64,000 nt of DNA from Bacillota bacterium. GTDB lineage: Bacteria; Bacillota; Clostridia; Oscillospirales; Ruminococcaceae. This document shows positions 12,435 through 20,457 of the stretch, piece by piece. The stretch is taken from contig JAEZKF010000027.1 in NCBI GenBank assembly GCA_023415575.1, forward strand, positions 10,094 to 74,093. Reading direction: 5' to 3'. The first letter of the stretch is position 1; every line of letters starts with the position of its first letter. Made by a program: the position numbers and the translations under genes. Under the pieces are notes generated by a model. The model was not told the origin of the DNA. It saw nothing but the letters and a program-made list of their open reading frames with translations, and did not search any database.

Positions 12435-12466
12435 AAAAGAGCTACAGAACTGTGGCTCTTTTATTT
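12435..12466 (+). terminator. Terminator of rplM-rpsI
   Basis: 13-bp stem AAAAGAGCTACAG / CTGTGGCTCTTTT (one G-U) with a two-base loop, running directly into TTTTATTT. Confidence 0.85.
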
Positions 12467-12477
12467 GGCAGCATAAG

Positions 12478-12523
12478 CACTATATGTAGTATTTTCCGTT
12501 TGTAGGCAGTACTACATATAGTG
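12478..12523. repeat. Perfect 14-bp inverted repeat upstream of the ABC importer operon
   Basis: CACTATATGTAGTA and TACTACATATAGTG are exact reverse complements separated by 18 bases. The element lies between the rpsI terminator and the next promoter, with no U-run, so it is more likely a protein-binding dyad than a terminator. Confidence 0.6.
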
Positions 12524-12591
12524 TAATTCCAGAATGTATTACTGTACTCTTCCCGAGATAAATCACTAAGGTCAAAAGTAAAGCGCAATCC

Positions 12592-12620
12592 TTGACATCA
12601 CCGTTTTAAAGTGATACTAT
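12592..12620 (+). promoter_or_regulatory. Sigma-A promoter of the DUF3798/ABC importer operon
   Basis: TTGACA, 17 bases, TACTAT. Predicted start near 12627, 40 bases before the lipoprotein ATG, whose ribosome site is GAGGAGG. Confidence 0.8.
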
Positions 12621-12666
12621 TTACACAACTCTTTGAGTACAATATTAATTTTCTGAGGAGGACGCT

Positions 12667-13920
12667 ATGAGAAAAATTATATCTCTGTTGCTCGCTATCG
12701 TAATGACACTTTCCCTTGCAGCTTGTAGTTCTGGCAATACCATATCCAAAGAGCCCACTGAATCCAAATCAGCGGAATCCGAGACCCCTTCTTCTGTAGA
12801 ACCCACAGAAACCGTTCACATCGGCATTGTAACCGGCTCCGTTTCCCAGTCTGAGGATGACCGCCGTGGTGCGGAAGCCTTCCAGGCGAAGTACGGCGAA
12901 GATATGGTTAAGCTTGCCATCTATCCGGACAACTTTACCGAAGAGCTTGAGACCACTATTCAGACGATTGTTAACCTCTCTGACGACCCCGACATGAAGG
13001 CTATCATTGTTAACCAGGCTGTTCCCGGTACAACTGAGGCTTTCCGTCAGATCAAAGAGCGTCGTCCTGACATTATCTGCATCGCCGGCGAGTCCCACGA
13101 AGACCTGCCCGAGATTAGCTCCGCAGCTGACCTCGTTTGCAACAACGACTTCGTTGCTCGTGGCTATCTGATCATCAAGACCGCTCACGACCTTGGCTGC
13201 GACACCTTCGTTCACATCTCCTTCCCGCGTCACATGTCCTATGAGACCATGTCTCGTCGTGTTGCCGTTATGAAGGCCGCTTGCGAAGAGTTCGGCATGA
13301 AGTTCGTTCTTGAGACTGCTCCCGACCCCACAACTGACGTCGGTGTTGCTGGTGCTCAGGCTTACATTCTTGAGAAGGTTCCCGAGTGGGTTGAAAAGTA
13401 CGGCAAGAACGCTGCTTACTTCTGCACCAACGATGCTCACACCGAGCCTCTGCTCAAGCAGCTCCTTGAGTACGGCGGTTACTTCATCGAAGCTGACCTG
13501 CCCTCTCCCACCATGGGTTATCCCGGCGCACTCGGCATCGACCTGACTGCTGAAGCTGGCGACTATGCTAAGATCCTTGCTAAGGTTGAGGCCGCTGTTA
13601 ACGAAAAGGGTGGCTCTGGCCGCTTTGGTACCTGGGCTTACTCCTATGGCTACACCGTATCTGCCGGCCTTGCTCAGCATGCCCTCAACGTAATCAACGG
13701 CGAGAGCGAGCTGTGCGACATGGATGATATCGCTAAGGCTTACGAGGTATTCTCTCCCGGCGCTGCTTGGAATGGTTCCGGTTACGTAAACCTCGCTACC
13801 GGCGTTAAGTCCGACAACACCTTCCTTGTATATCAGGATACCTACATCATGGGCAACCCCGGCAAGTACATGGGCTCCACTTCTATCGAGGTTCCCGAGA
13901 AATACTTCACAATCAGCTAA
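12667..13920 (+). CDS. DUF3798-like substrate-binding lipoprotein of an ABC importer
   Basis: 417 residues. A signal peptide ends in the lipobox LSLAAC (Cys20), followed by a Ser/Thr/Glu linker to about residue 50 and then a periplasmic-binding-protein-like fold: 'HIGIVTGSVSQSEDDRRGAEAF', 'DPDMKAIIVNQAVPGTTEAF', 'PDIICIAGESHEDLP'. It most resembles the DUF3798 family, whose ligand is not known to me; the neighbours are a sugar/nucleoside-type ABC transporter, so a small solute is likely. Codon choice is shifted to U-ending codons (GCT, GTT, CTT) relative to neighbours, as in highly expressed genes. First gene of the operon. Confidence 0.8.
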   Translation: MRKIISLLLAIVMTLSLAACSSGNTISKEPTESKSAESETPSSVEPTETVHIGIVTGSVSQSEDDRRGAEAFQAKYGEDMVKLAIYPDNFTEELETTIQTIVNLSDDPDMKAIIVNQAVPGTTEAFRQIKERRPDIICIAGESHEDLPEISSAADLVCNNDFVARGYLIIKTAHDLGCDTFVHISFPRHMSYETMSRRVAVMKAACEEFGMKFVLETAPDPTTDVGVAGAQAYILEKVPEWVEKYGKNAAYFCTNDAHTEPLLKQLLEYGGYFIEADLPSPTMGYPGALGIDLTAEAGDYAKILAKVEAAVNEKGGSGRFGTWAYSYGYTVSAGLAQHALNVINGESELCDMDDIAKAYEVFSPGAAWNGSGYVNLATGVKSDNTFLVYQDTYIMGNPGKYMGSTSIEVPEKYFTIS

Positions 13921-14001
13921 TTTGAACCAGTAAAAATTGAGTAAACTTGGAGGGAGGAGACCTTCTCCTCTCTCCTTGCATATTTAGGATGGGCGAATAT
14001 T

Positions 14002-15591
14002 ATGACTAATACTAAATCTCCCCTACTGGAGATGAGGAACGTCAAGAAGGACTTCTTTGGCAATCAGGTGCTCTCAGACATTAACCTGACGCTTCACGAA
14101 GGCGAAGTATTGGGCCTATGCGGAGAGAACGGTGCCGGCAAGTCTACCTTGATGAAAATCCTTTTTGGTATGGATGTTATTCGTGAGACCGGCGGTTACG
14201 ACGGCGAAATACTGATTAATGGCGAGAAGGTTACCTTTGCATCGCCTTTTGATGCTCTTGCAGCCGGAATCGGCATGGTACATCAGGAGTTTTCGCTAAT
14301 CCCGGGCTTCACAGCAACTGAAAATATATTGTTAAATCGCGAGCCGCAGAAACACAGTGTTGTATCTGAGGTTTTTGGCAGCCGTCTCAATACACTTAAC
14401 TATAAAGAAATGGATAAGCGTTCGGCAGCTGCTATTGAGAAGATGGGCGTGCATATCGATGCCGACATGGTAATCAACGATATGCCGGTTGGTCACAAGC
14501 AGTTCACGGAGATTGCCCGCGAGCTGAGTAAGGACAACCTCAAGCTTTTGATTCTCGATGAGCCGACCGCTGTTTTGACTGAAAAAGAAGCCGAGGCCCT
14601 GCTCGAATCCATTCGTGGCATGTCCAAGCAGGGAATCGCCGTTATATTTATCACGCATCGTCTGCATGAGATTCTTGATGTCTGCAACAGAGTTGTTGTT
14701 ATGCGTGATGGTTATGTAGTGCACGATGTCCCGTCAAGTGAGACAGACGTACATGACATTACCCGCCGAATGGTTGGCCGTGATGTGGATTCCGCAGCCA
14801 AAAATGAGGTGCGCGATCTCTCTCATGAGCCTACGATTCTATCAATCCGCAAGCTGTGGGTCGATATGCCCGGTGAAACCGTTCGCAATGTTGATCTCGA
14901 CGTCAAGAAGGGTGAAATCCTTGGTATCGGCGGCCTTGCCGGTCAGGGAAAGCTCGGCATTCCCAATGGCGTAATGGGCCTGTATGAAGCCGGTGGTACG
15001 GTTGAATTTGAAGGGAAGCAAATCCCCCTCAACAACCCCCGTCACTGTCTGGAAGCAGGACTCGCCTTCGTTTCCGAAGACCGTCGTCATGTCGGACTGC
15101 TCTTGGATGAGTCACTTGAGTGGAACGTTTCATTCCAGGCGATGCAGATTCAGGAGAAATGCCTTAAAAAGTACCTTGGCGGTCTTATTAAATGGCGTGA
15201 CGAGAAGGCAATCTCTGAGCTCACTGAAAAGTACATCGAGGAGCTTGCCATTAAGTGCACCAGCTCCAAGCAAAAGGCAAAGGAACTCTCCGGCGGTAAT
15301 CAGCAGAAAATCTGCCTTGCCAAGGCCTTTGCGCTTGAACCGAAGTTTTTGTTTGTCTCTGAGCCGACTCGCGGCATCGATGTCGGTGCCAAGTCGCTGG
15401 TGCTGGAAGCATTAAAGAAATTCAATCGTGAGAGCGGCGTCACTATCGTGATGATTTCCTCTGAACTTGAGGAGCTGCGCTCTATTTGCGACCGTATTGC
15501 CATCGTCTCCGGGGGTAAAATTACCGGTATCTTACCGGCAACTGAGTCCTCGGTGAACTTCGGTGCGCTCATGGTCAGCGATGTAAAGTAA
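14002..15591 (+). CDS. Double-domain sugar-type ABC transporter ATPase
   Basis: 529 residues with two fused nucleotide-binding domains, the RbsA/MglA architecture. Domain 1 has Walker A GENGAGKST (41-49) and Walker B LLILDEPTA (182-190) but a changed signature, MPVGH (161-165). Domain 2 has signature LSGGNQQK (429-436), a degenerate Walker A GLAGQGKL (311-318) and an altered Walker B FLFVSEPTRG in which the usual Asp is Ser453 (TCT codon at 15358). One composite site (A1, B1, signature 2) is therefore intact and the other degenerate. It powers the permeases that follow. Confidence 0.95.
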   Translation: MTNTKSPLLEMRNVKKDFFGNQVLSDINLTLHEGEVLGLCGENGAGKSTLMKILFGMDVIRETGGYDGEILINGEKVTFASPFDALAAGIGMVHQEFSLIPGFTATENILLNREPQKHSVVSEVFGSRLNTLNYKEMDKRSAAAIEKMGVHIDADMVINDMPVGHKQFTEIARELSKDNLKLLILDEPTAVLTEKEAEALLESIRGMSKQGIAVIFITHRLHEILDVCNRVVVMRDGYVVHDVPSSETDVHDITRRMVGRDVDSAAKNEVRDLSHEPTILSIRKLWVDMPGETVRNVDLDVKKGEILGIGGLAGQGKLGIPNGVMGLYEAGGTVEFEGKQIPLNNPRHCLEAGLAFVSEDRRHVGLLLDESLEWNVSFQAMQIQEKCLKKYLGGLIKWRDEKAISELTEKYIEELAIKCTSSKQKAKELSGGNQQKICLAKAFALEPKFLFVSEPTRGIDVGAKSLVLEALKKFNRESGVTIVMISSELEELRSICDRIAIVSGGKITGILPATESSVNFGALMVSDVK

Positions 15592-15602
15592 GGAGGTGCG
15601 GT

Positions 15603-16754
15603 ATGAAAAAAGAATCCAAGAATAAGATTTGGGGATCTTCCAAGCTTAACAACGAAGCAAATTCGGTTGCCGCAGCTCCGGCAGATGTTTCCCCGCTAGT
15701 AAAAGCACAGATGAATCCAATACAAAGACTGGTTGCCTCCTTTGGTCTGCCGCGTCTGATTATTGCAGCTTTTCTGTTGCTGTTATTTATCGCCGCGCCT
15801 TTTGTGGGCAGCGATTTCTGGACACAAATTTCCAACACAATCAACCGCTTTAGCTGGAACGCTGTACTGGTGCTAGCCATGGTGCCCATGATTCACTCCG
15901 GCTGCGGCCTGAACTTCGGTCTGCCGCTCGGCATTATTTCCGGCCTTTTGGGCGCGACGATGGCAATCGAATTTGGCTTTACCGGTGCAGGCAGCTTCTT
16001 CGTTGCAATTGCACTTTCTACGCCAATCGCCATTATTCTGGGCGGCGGCTATGGCTGGCTGCTCAACAAGATTAAGGGCGGCGAAATGATGATTGCCACC
16101 TATGTCGGCTTTTCATCAGTCTCCTTTATGTGCATGATGTGGCTGCTGCTTCCCTACAAGAGCCCCACGATGGTTTGGGGTTATGCCGGTAAGGGATTGC
16201 GTACAACAATCTCCCTAGAGGGCTTCTATGATAAGGTTCTTGCAAACTTTTTGCAGATTAACATCGGCACCCTCTCCATTCCGACCGGTACACTGCTGTT
16301 CTTTGCCCTTCTTGCGTTTGCAATGTGGGCTTTCCTCAAAACCAAGACCGGTACGGCTATGACAGCCGTTGGCTCTAACCCGACCTTCGCCAAAGCTGCG
16401 GGCATCAACATTGATAAGATGCGTATGCTTTCCGTTGTGCTTTCTACCTGGCTTGCAGCCGTCGGCATCCTTGTGTATCAGCAGGGATTTGGCTTTATTC
16501 AGCTTTATATGGCTCCGTTCTATATGGCTCTGCCTGCCGTATCCGCCATCTTAATCGGCGGTGCAAGTGTCAACAAAGCAAGCATTGCCAACGTTGTAAT
16601 CGGCACCTTCCTGTTCCAGGGCATTGTAACGATGACGCCGACAGTTATGAACTCGGTCATCCATATGGACATGAGCGAAGTTATCCGCGTCATTGTATCT
16701 CAGGGTATGATTCTGTATGCTCTGACCCGTAAAACGGAAGGAGGCGGTAAGTGA
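15603..16754 (+). CDS. ABC transporter permease (BPD_transp_2 family), first of pair
   Basis: 383 residues with a cytoplasmic N-terminus of about 55 residues and then roughly nine to ten hydrophobic segments. The stretch 'TKTGTAMTAVGSNPTFAKAAGIN' followed by 'ILIGGASVNKASIANVVIGTFLF' is the coupling-helix and G-rich region of sugar/nucleoside permeases (RbsC/YufP-like). The ATG has AAGGAGG seven bases upstream and lies 11 bases after the ATPase stop. It probably forms a heterodimer with the next permease. Confidence 0.93.
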   Translation: MKKESKNKIWGSSKLNNEANSVAAAPADVSPLVKAQMNPIQRLVASFGLPRLIIAAFLLLLFIAAPFVGSDFWTQISNTINRFSWNAVLVLAMVPMIHSGCGLNFGLPLGIISGLLGATMAIEFGFTGAGSFFVAIALSTPIAIILGGGYGWLLNKIKGGEMMIATYVGFSSVSFMCMMWLLLPYKSPTMVWGYAGKGLRTTISLEGFYDKVLANFLQINIGTLSIPTGTLLFFALLAFAMWAFLKTKTGTAMTAVGSNPTFAKAAGINIDKMRMLSVVLSTWLAAVGILVYQQGFGFIQLYMAPFYMALPAVSAILIGGASVNKASIANVVIGTFLFQGIVTMTPTVMNSVIHMDMSEVIRVIVSQGMILYALTRKTEGGGK

Positions 16755-17893
16755 TGCAAAACAAGAAGACGCTTCGGCCGGATGGAAACCCGATTGTGAA
16801 TTTTCTTAGCAACAACACTGTGCCGATCATGTTTGTGCTGATCTGCGTGTTCTGCATTCCCCTCTCCGGCTTCTCACCAAGCTATCTGCTCAATGAGATT
16901 GTAACGAGAATGGGCCGCAATATCTTCCTCATTCTGAGCTTGCTTATCCCCATTATGGCTGGTATGGGCCTTAACTTCGGTATGACGCTCGGCGCGATGG
17001 CAGGTCAGATTGCTCTGATTTTCGTTGCAGACTGGCAGATCTGGGGTATTCCCGGTATCATCCTTGCCATGATTCTCTCGATTCCGTTTTCCATCGCACT
17101 TGGTCTTTTGTGCGGTAAGCTTTTGAATATGGCCAAGGGTCGCGAGATGATTACAAGCTATATCATCAGCTTTTTTATCAACGGCGTATACCAGCTCATC
17201 GTTCTTTATATGATGGGTTCCGTTATTCCTATTAAGCACTTCTCCATTAAGCTGCCGCGTGGCTACGGTATCCGCAACACGGTATCGCTGCTTAACATGC
17301 GTCAGTCTCTTGACAACGCTTTGTCTATCACTGTCGGCGGCGTAAAGATTCCGCTTCTGACCTTTGCCATCATTGGTGTACTTTGTCTGTTTGTGATTTG
17401 GTTTCGCAAGACGAAGCTCGGTCAGGACATGCGTGCGGTTGGACAGGATATGGAAGTAGCTCGCGCTGCAGGCATCAATGTCGAGCGCACCCGCATTATC
17501 TCCATTGTCATCTCCACTGTTATGGCAGGCTTTGGTATGATTATCTACCTGCAGAACATGGGCAACCTCTCCACCTATTCCTCTCACTCTCAGATCGGTA
17601 TGTTCTGTATTGCAGCATTGCTGGTCGGCGGTGCAAGCGTGGATAAGGCAAACATCGGCAACGTATTCCTCGGTGTTATCCTGTTCCACACAATGTTTAT
17701 CGTCGCTCCTTCTGCCGGCGCAAAAATCACGGGCGACTCCATGATTGGTGAGTACTTCCGTGTGTTCATCTCCTACGGCGTTATCACTATCGCCCTTGTG
17801 ATGTATGAGGCTAAGAAGCGCAAGGCAAAAGGCAAGGCAGGACACAAGCTGGCTCAGGCACAGCTTGATGAAGAAAAGGAGGCAGCGGAATGA
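16754..17893 (+). CDS. ABC transporter permease (BPD_transp_2 family), second of pair
   Basis: 379 residues, about nine to ten transmembrane segments. 'KLGQDMRAVGQDMEVARAAGINVERTR' and 'LLVGGASVDKANIGNVFLGVILF' match the first permease, so the two are paralogues. The ATG shares a base with the preceding TGA; a GTG one codon earlier is also possible, both being served by AAGGAGG. The C-terminus is Lys/Glu-rich and cytoplasmic. Confidence 0.93.
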   Translation: MQNKKTLRPDGNPIVNFLSNNTVPIMFVLICVFCIPLSGFSPSYLLNEIVTRMGRNIFLILSLLIPIMAGMGLNFGMTLGAMAGQIALIFVADWQIWGIPGIILAMILSIPFSIALGLLCGKLLNMAKGREMITSYIISFFINGVYQLIVLYMMGSVIPIKHFSIKLPRGYGIRNTVSLLNMRQSLDNALSITVGGVKIPLLTFAIIGVLCLFVIWFRKTKLGQDMRAVGQDMEVARAAGINVERTRIISIVISTVMAGFGMIIYLQNMGNLSTYSSHSQIGMFCIAALLVGGASVDKANIGNVFLGVILFHTMFIVAPSAGAKITGDSMIGEYFRVFISYGVITIALVMYEAKKRKAKGKAGHKLAQAQLDEEKEAAE

Positions 17894-18357
17894 AAGTAAA
17901 ACGTACGCTGCTTATCCGGGTTGCAGTTATTCTTGTTCTGGTCGCCATCAGCGCAGTTATGATGGTCATTGGACGCGGACACACCGTCTATTTTGACAAT
18001 GTTGCCCTCGACTATAACGGTACGCATTATGACACTCCATATAAGGTAACAGTATTTGTTAATGGCGAGCAGGTCGCAAAGCTCTATGAAAAAGAGCGCG
18101 GCATGGCAACCTGGATGGGTCAGAATTTCAAAATGAAACTCGAGGTCGTTGAAACAAAGGGCGGAGCCGAAGAGACTTACTCAATCAGTCTGAATCTGCC
18201 CTACAGCATGGATGGAATTATTTTAAATCTTCCCGCCCTGCTGCAAGGACTTCCGGAAGAGGCATATTTGACTGAATTCGTCTCGAACGTGGAAGAAGTT
18301 CCTGAAGAAGAGACACCCGGTTCGACAGATGAATTCGACATCGGCGGAGATATCTAA
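17890..18357 (+). CDS. Small membrane-anchored protein of the DUF3798/ABC operon, function unknown
   Basis: 155 residues: one N-terminal transmembrane helix (about 8-28), then an extracytoplasmic beta-rich domain ('HTVYFDNVALDYNG', 'YKVTVFVNGEQVAKLYEKERG') and an acidic, Pro/Glu-rich tail. No catalytic motif is visible. It overlaps the second permease by ATGA, so it is co-translated and probably an accessory of this transporter. I believe it belongs to a small uncharacterised family found next to such importers but cannot confirm a name. Confidence 0.75.
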   Translation: MKVKRTLLIRVAVILVLVAISAVMMVIGRGHTVYFDNVALDYNGTHYDTPYKVTVFVNGEQVAKLYEKERGMATWMGQNFKMKLEVVETKGGAEETYSISLNLPYSMDGIILNLPALLQGLPEEAYLTEFVSNVEEVPEEETPGSTDEFDIGGDI

Positions 18358-18376
18358 CTTCGTCTTATAACTGCCT

Positions 18377-18407
18377 AAAAGCCCAAGCATTCACGCTTGG
18401 GCTTTTT
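18377..18407 (+). terminator. Terminator of the DUF3798/ABC importer operon
   Basis: 12-bp stem AAAAGCCCAAGC / GCTTGGGCTTTT, six-base loop, U-run TTTTTC. Confidence 0.9.
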
Positions 18408-18543
18408 CATTTATGGATGAACGATAGCGGGTATCTGTTTCCTTTTAAATGATTTGCTTTAATTTACTATACCTGTATAACAGTATGTGCTATGATGTTT
18501 TTGCAGGTTCGTCGGATTATATGTAGAAATGAAGGTGAAAGCC

Positions 18544-19077
18544 ATGTCTGAGGAAAAAGAGCTTATGCTAAGACTCCAGGACACAGAGTGGCCGTTTGAA
18601 TATACGAATCATGACAGAAATATCGTAAGAGCAATTGTTTATGATAAGGAGGGATATTTCTATTTTGTCAGAGCCGTTCGTGATGATAACTTTGGAAAAG
18701 CAACACTCATCGAAACGGCTGGCGGCGTAGAGCAAGGGGAAGATTTGATTACAGCAGTTAAGCGTGAGCTTAAGGAAGAGCTCGGAGTGCAGGTAGAAGT
18801 CGTCTGTAAAATCGGAGTAGTAAGTGATTACTATAATTTGATTCACAGACACAACATCAATAACTACTTCCTGTGTAAAGTTGAGTCTTTTGGAGAAAAG
18901 GATTTGACGCAAGAAGAGATTGAAAGTTATCATCTGTCAACATTAAAGCTCACATATGAAGATGCTGCACGGGAATATGAAGAAAGGGCACACACCAAGC
19001 TCGGCAGACTCATTGCAAACAGAGAATTACCCGTTCTACATCGGGCAAAAGAAATCATCAGTAAGGGTTCTATGTGA
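18544..19077 (+). CDS. Nudix hydrolase
   Basis: 177-residue hydrolase of a nucleoside-diphosphate-linked substrate. The Nudix box GX5EX7REUXEEXGU is perfect at 'GGVEQGEDLITAVKRELKEE' followed by LGV. The rest, including 'WPFEYTNHDRNIVRAIVYD', gives no clear substrate. The ATG at 18544 (AAGGTG eight bases upstream) is preferred to one five codons earlier that lacks a site. A possible promoter, TTGCTT-16-TATAAC, lies at 18454-18481. A weak terminator follows near 19091-19118 (GCGGAC / GTCCGC then TTATTT). Confidence 0.9.
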   Translation: MSEEKELMLRLQDTEWPFEYTNHDRNIVRAIVYDKEGYFYFVRAVRDDNFGKATLIETAGGVEQGEDLITAVKRELKEELGVQVEVVCKIGVVSDYYNLIHRHNINNYFLCKVESFGEKDLTQEEIESYHLSTLKLTYEDAAREYEERAHTKLGRLIANRELPVLHRAKEIISKGSM

Positions 19078-19200
19078 AACGGTTTCTCAGGCGGACTGCT
19101 ATGCTGTCCGCTTATTTGATTTCCGCTATTTACTTATTATTCTTATAAGAGTAATATTTTACAAGAAGACATCGTAGTCAGTCATTGGAGGAAAAATAAG

Positions 19201-19893
19201 ATGAAGGTTCAGCGTTTTTACATTGATTATATCCCTGCCCTGCTTTGGGGCGAGCCCTCGGACAATCTCTATATCCATGTGCACGGCAAGATGTCCTGCA
19301 AGGAGTACGCAGAAGGCTTTGCCGAAATTGCAGCCCGCAAGGGCTTTCAAACCCTCAGCTTCGACCTGCCAGAGCATGGTGACCGAAAGAGCTCGCGTGA
19401 GCGCTGCGACATCTGGAACGGCATGTGCGACCTGACGCTGGTGGCCGACTACGCCTTTCCTAAGTGGAAGAACCTCTCCCTCTTTGCTTGCAGCGTGGGT
19501 GCGTATTTTAGCCTGAACACCTATGCCGACCGAGGCTTTCAAAAGTGCCTGTTCCAATCCCCGATTGTGGACATGGAGTACCTGGTTGGCCGGATGTTTG
19601 AGTGGTTTAATGTCACAGAAGAAAGACTCCGCGAGGAAAGGGAAATCCCAAATTCCATAGACCCCTTGCGGTGGGATTACTACCAATACATTAAGGCCCA
19701 CCCCATCCAAAAGTGGGATATCCCCACCGCCATCCTGTACGGCGGCAAAGACGCCATGCAGTCACAAGAGGTCATGCAGCGCTTTGCAAAGGCCCATAAC
19801 TGCAAGCTGACGATATCACCCAACAGCGAACACCCCTTTATGGATAGGGATGATTTGCTCATCCTTCAAAGGTGGCTTGAGGAGAACATATAG
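19201..19893 (+). CDS. Alpha/beta hydrolase of unknown substrate
   Basis: 230 residues with the alpha/beta-hydrolase layout: 'YIHVHGKMSCKEYAEGF' (oxyanion region), 'LSFDLPEHGDRK', the nucleophile elbow 'ACSVGA' (Ser about residue 99, first Gly replaced by Ala), an acid in 'LYGGKDAM' and a histidine in 'SEHPF'. All three triad candidates are present. GGAGG lies upstream of the ATG. It resembles small cytosolic esterases/acyl hydrolases; the substrate cannot be read from sequence. Monocistronic, with a clear terminator. Confidence 0.82.
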   Translation: MKVQRFYIDYIPALLWGEPSDNLYIHVHGKMSCKEYAEGFAEIAARKGFQTLSFDLPEHGDRKSSRERCDIWNGMCDLTLVADYAFPKWKNLSLFACSVGAYFSLNTYADRGFQKCLFQSPIVDMEYLVGRMFEWFNVTEERLREEREIPNSIDPLRWDYYQYIKAHPIQKWDIPTAILYGGKDAMQSQEVMQRFAKAHNCKLTISPNSEHPFMDRDDLLILQRWLEENI

Positions 19894-19907
19894 GCTTATA
19901 TACAGCT

Positions 19908-19938
19908 AAGGGACGCCGTATTCGGCGTCCCTTTCATA
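19908..19938 (+). terminator. Terminator of the alpha/beta hydrolase gene
   Basis: 11-bp stem AAGGGACGCCG / CGGCGTCCCTT, TATT loop, then TCATATT. The U-run is short. Confidence 0.75.
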
Positions 19939-19965
19939 TTATCCCTTCGGCGGTTACCTGCACCT

Positions 19966-20433
19966 TTAGAACAGGAATACATTAAAGGCCTGATATGTAC
20001 CCAATGTTTCATTGATTCCGCGGATGGTTATCGCGGCACGCAGGTCACCTAACTCAATTATGGTGATGGCCGCGCCCGTCGTCGACATTTCCAAAGCCGA
20101 ACTGTTCGCACAGTTTGCCGGTCGACTCAAACCTGTTTCTGCCGATTTTGGCGCGGTACTCGATATGAAGAACCCGCCCGTTTTCGCAGATGACGGTCAG
20201 GGGATACTTCGAATGTTCATAAAACCCATGACATCCCCGTCGCTCAGCGTATCTTCGGAATCAAACCAGTAACCAAGTGACAGTAAATCACTGTCGGTGT
20301 ATTCCGGGTATTTTGCAAAGTTAAAGACCTCGTCCTGCTCATAGAGCGGAACAATATTGCTCAAAGTAGAACACGAGGTATATAACATCAATCAAACTGC
20401 GCAAAGCAGGGCGGATAAAACTCTTTTTACCAT
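19966..20433 (-). pseudogene. Decayed small lipoprotein gene
   Basis: A reading frame with AGGAG eight bases before an ATG at 20433 begins MVKRVLSALLCAV, then meets an in-frame TGA at codon 14 and continues LMLYTSCSTLSNI, a lipoprotein signal peptide with its Cys. The frame stays open to a TGA at 20197-20199, where a one-base loss in a G/C run (20200-20203) seems to have shifted it; the next frame gives 'VICENGRVLHIEYRAKIGRN', and a second compensating shift near 20075 returns to the first frame ('IIELGDLRAAITIRGINETL') and a TAA at 19966. Total about 155 codons. It sits 24 bases after pyrC. No family recognised. A sequencing error could explain one lesion but hardly three. Confidence 0.7.
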
Positions 20434-20457
20434 GACGTCAACTCCTAGAACGTCTCA

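Noticed and set aside
12769..13680. 303-codon open frame opposite the binding lipoprotein, and a similar 323-codon frame at 16874-17845
   Set aside because: Both lie wholly inside well-supported genes on the other strand and have no family features.
20390..20394. In-frame TGA in the lipoprotein signal peptide as recoded codon
   Set aside because: TGA ends many intact genes here (for example ntpA and wbpE), no selenocysteine context is expected in a signal peptide, and two further frameshifts point to decay.
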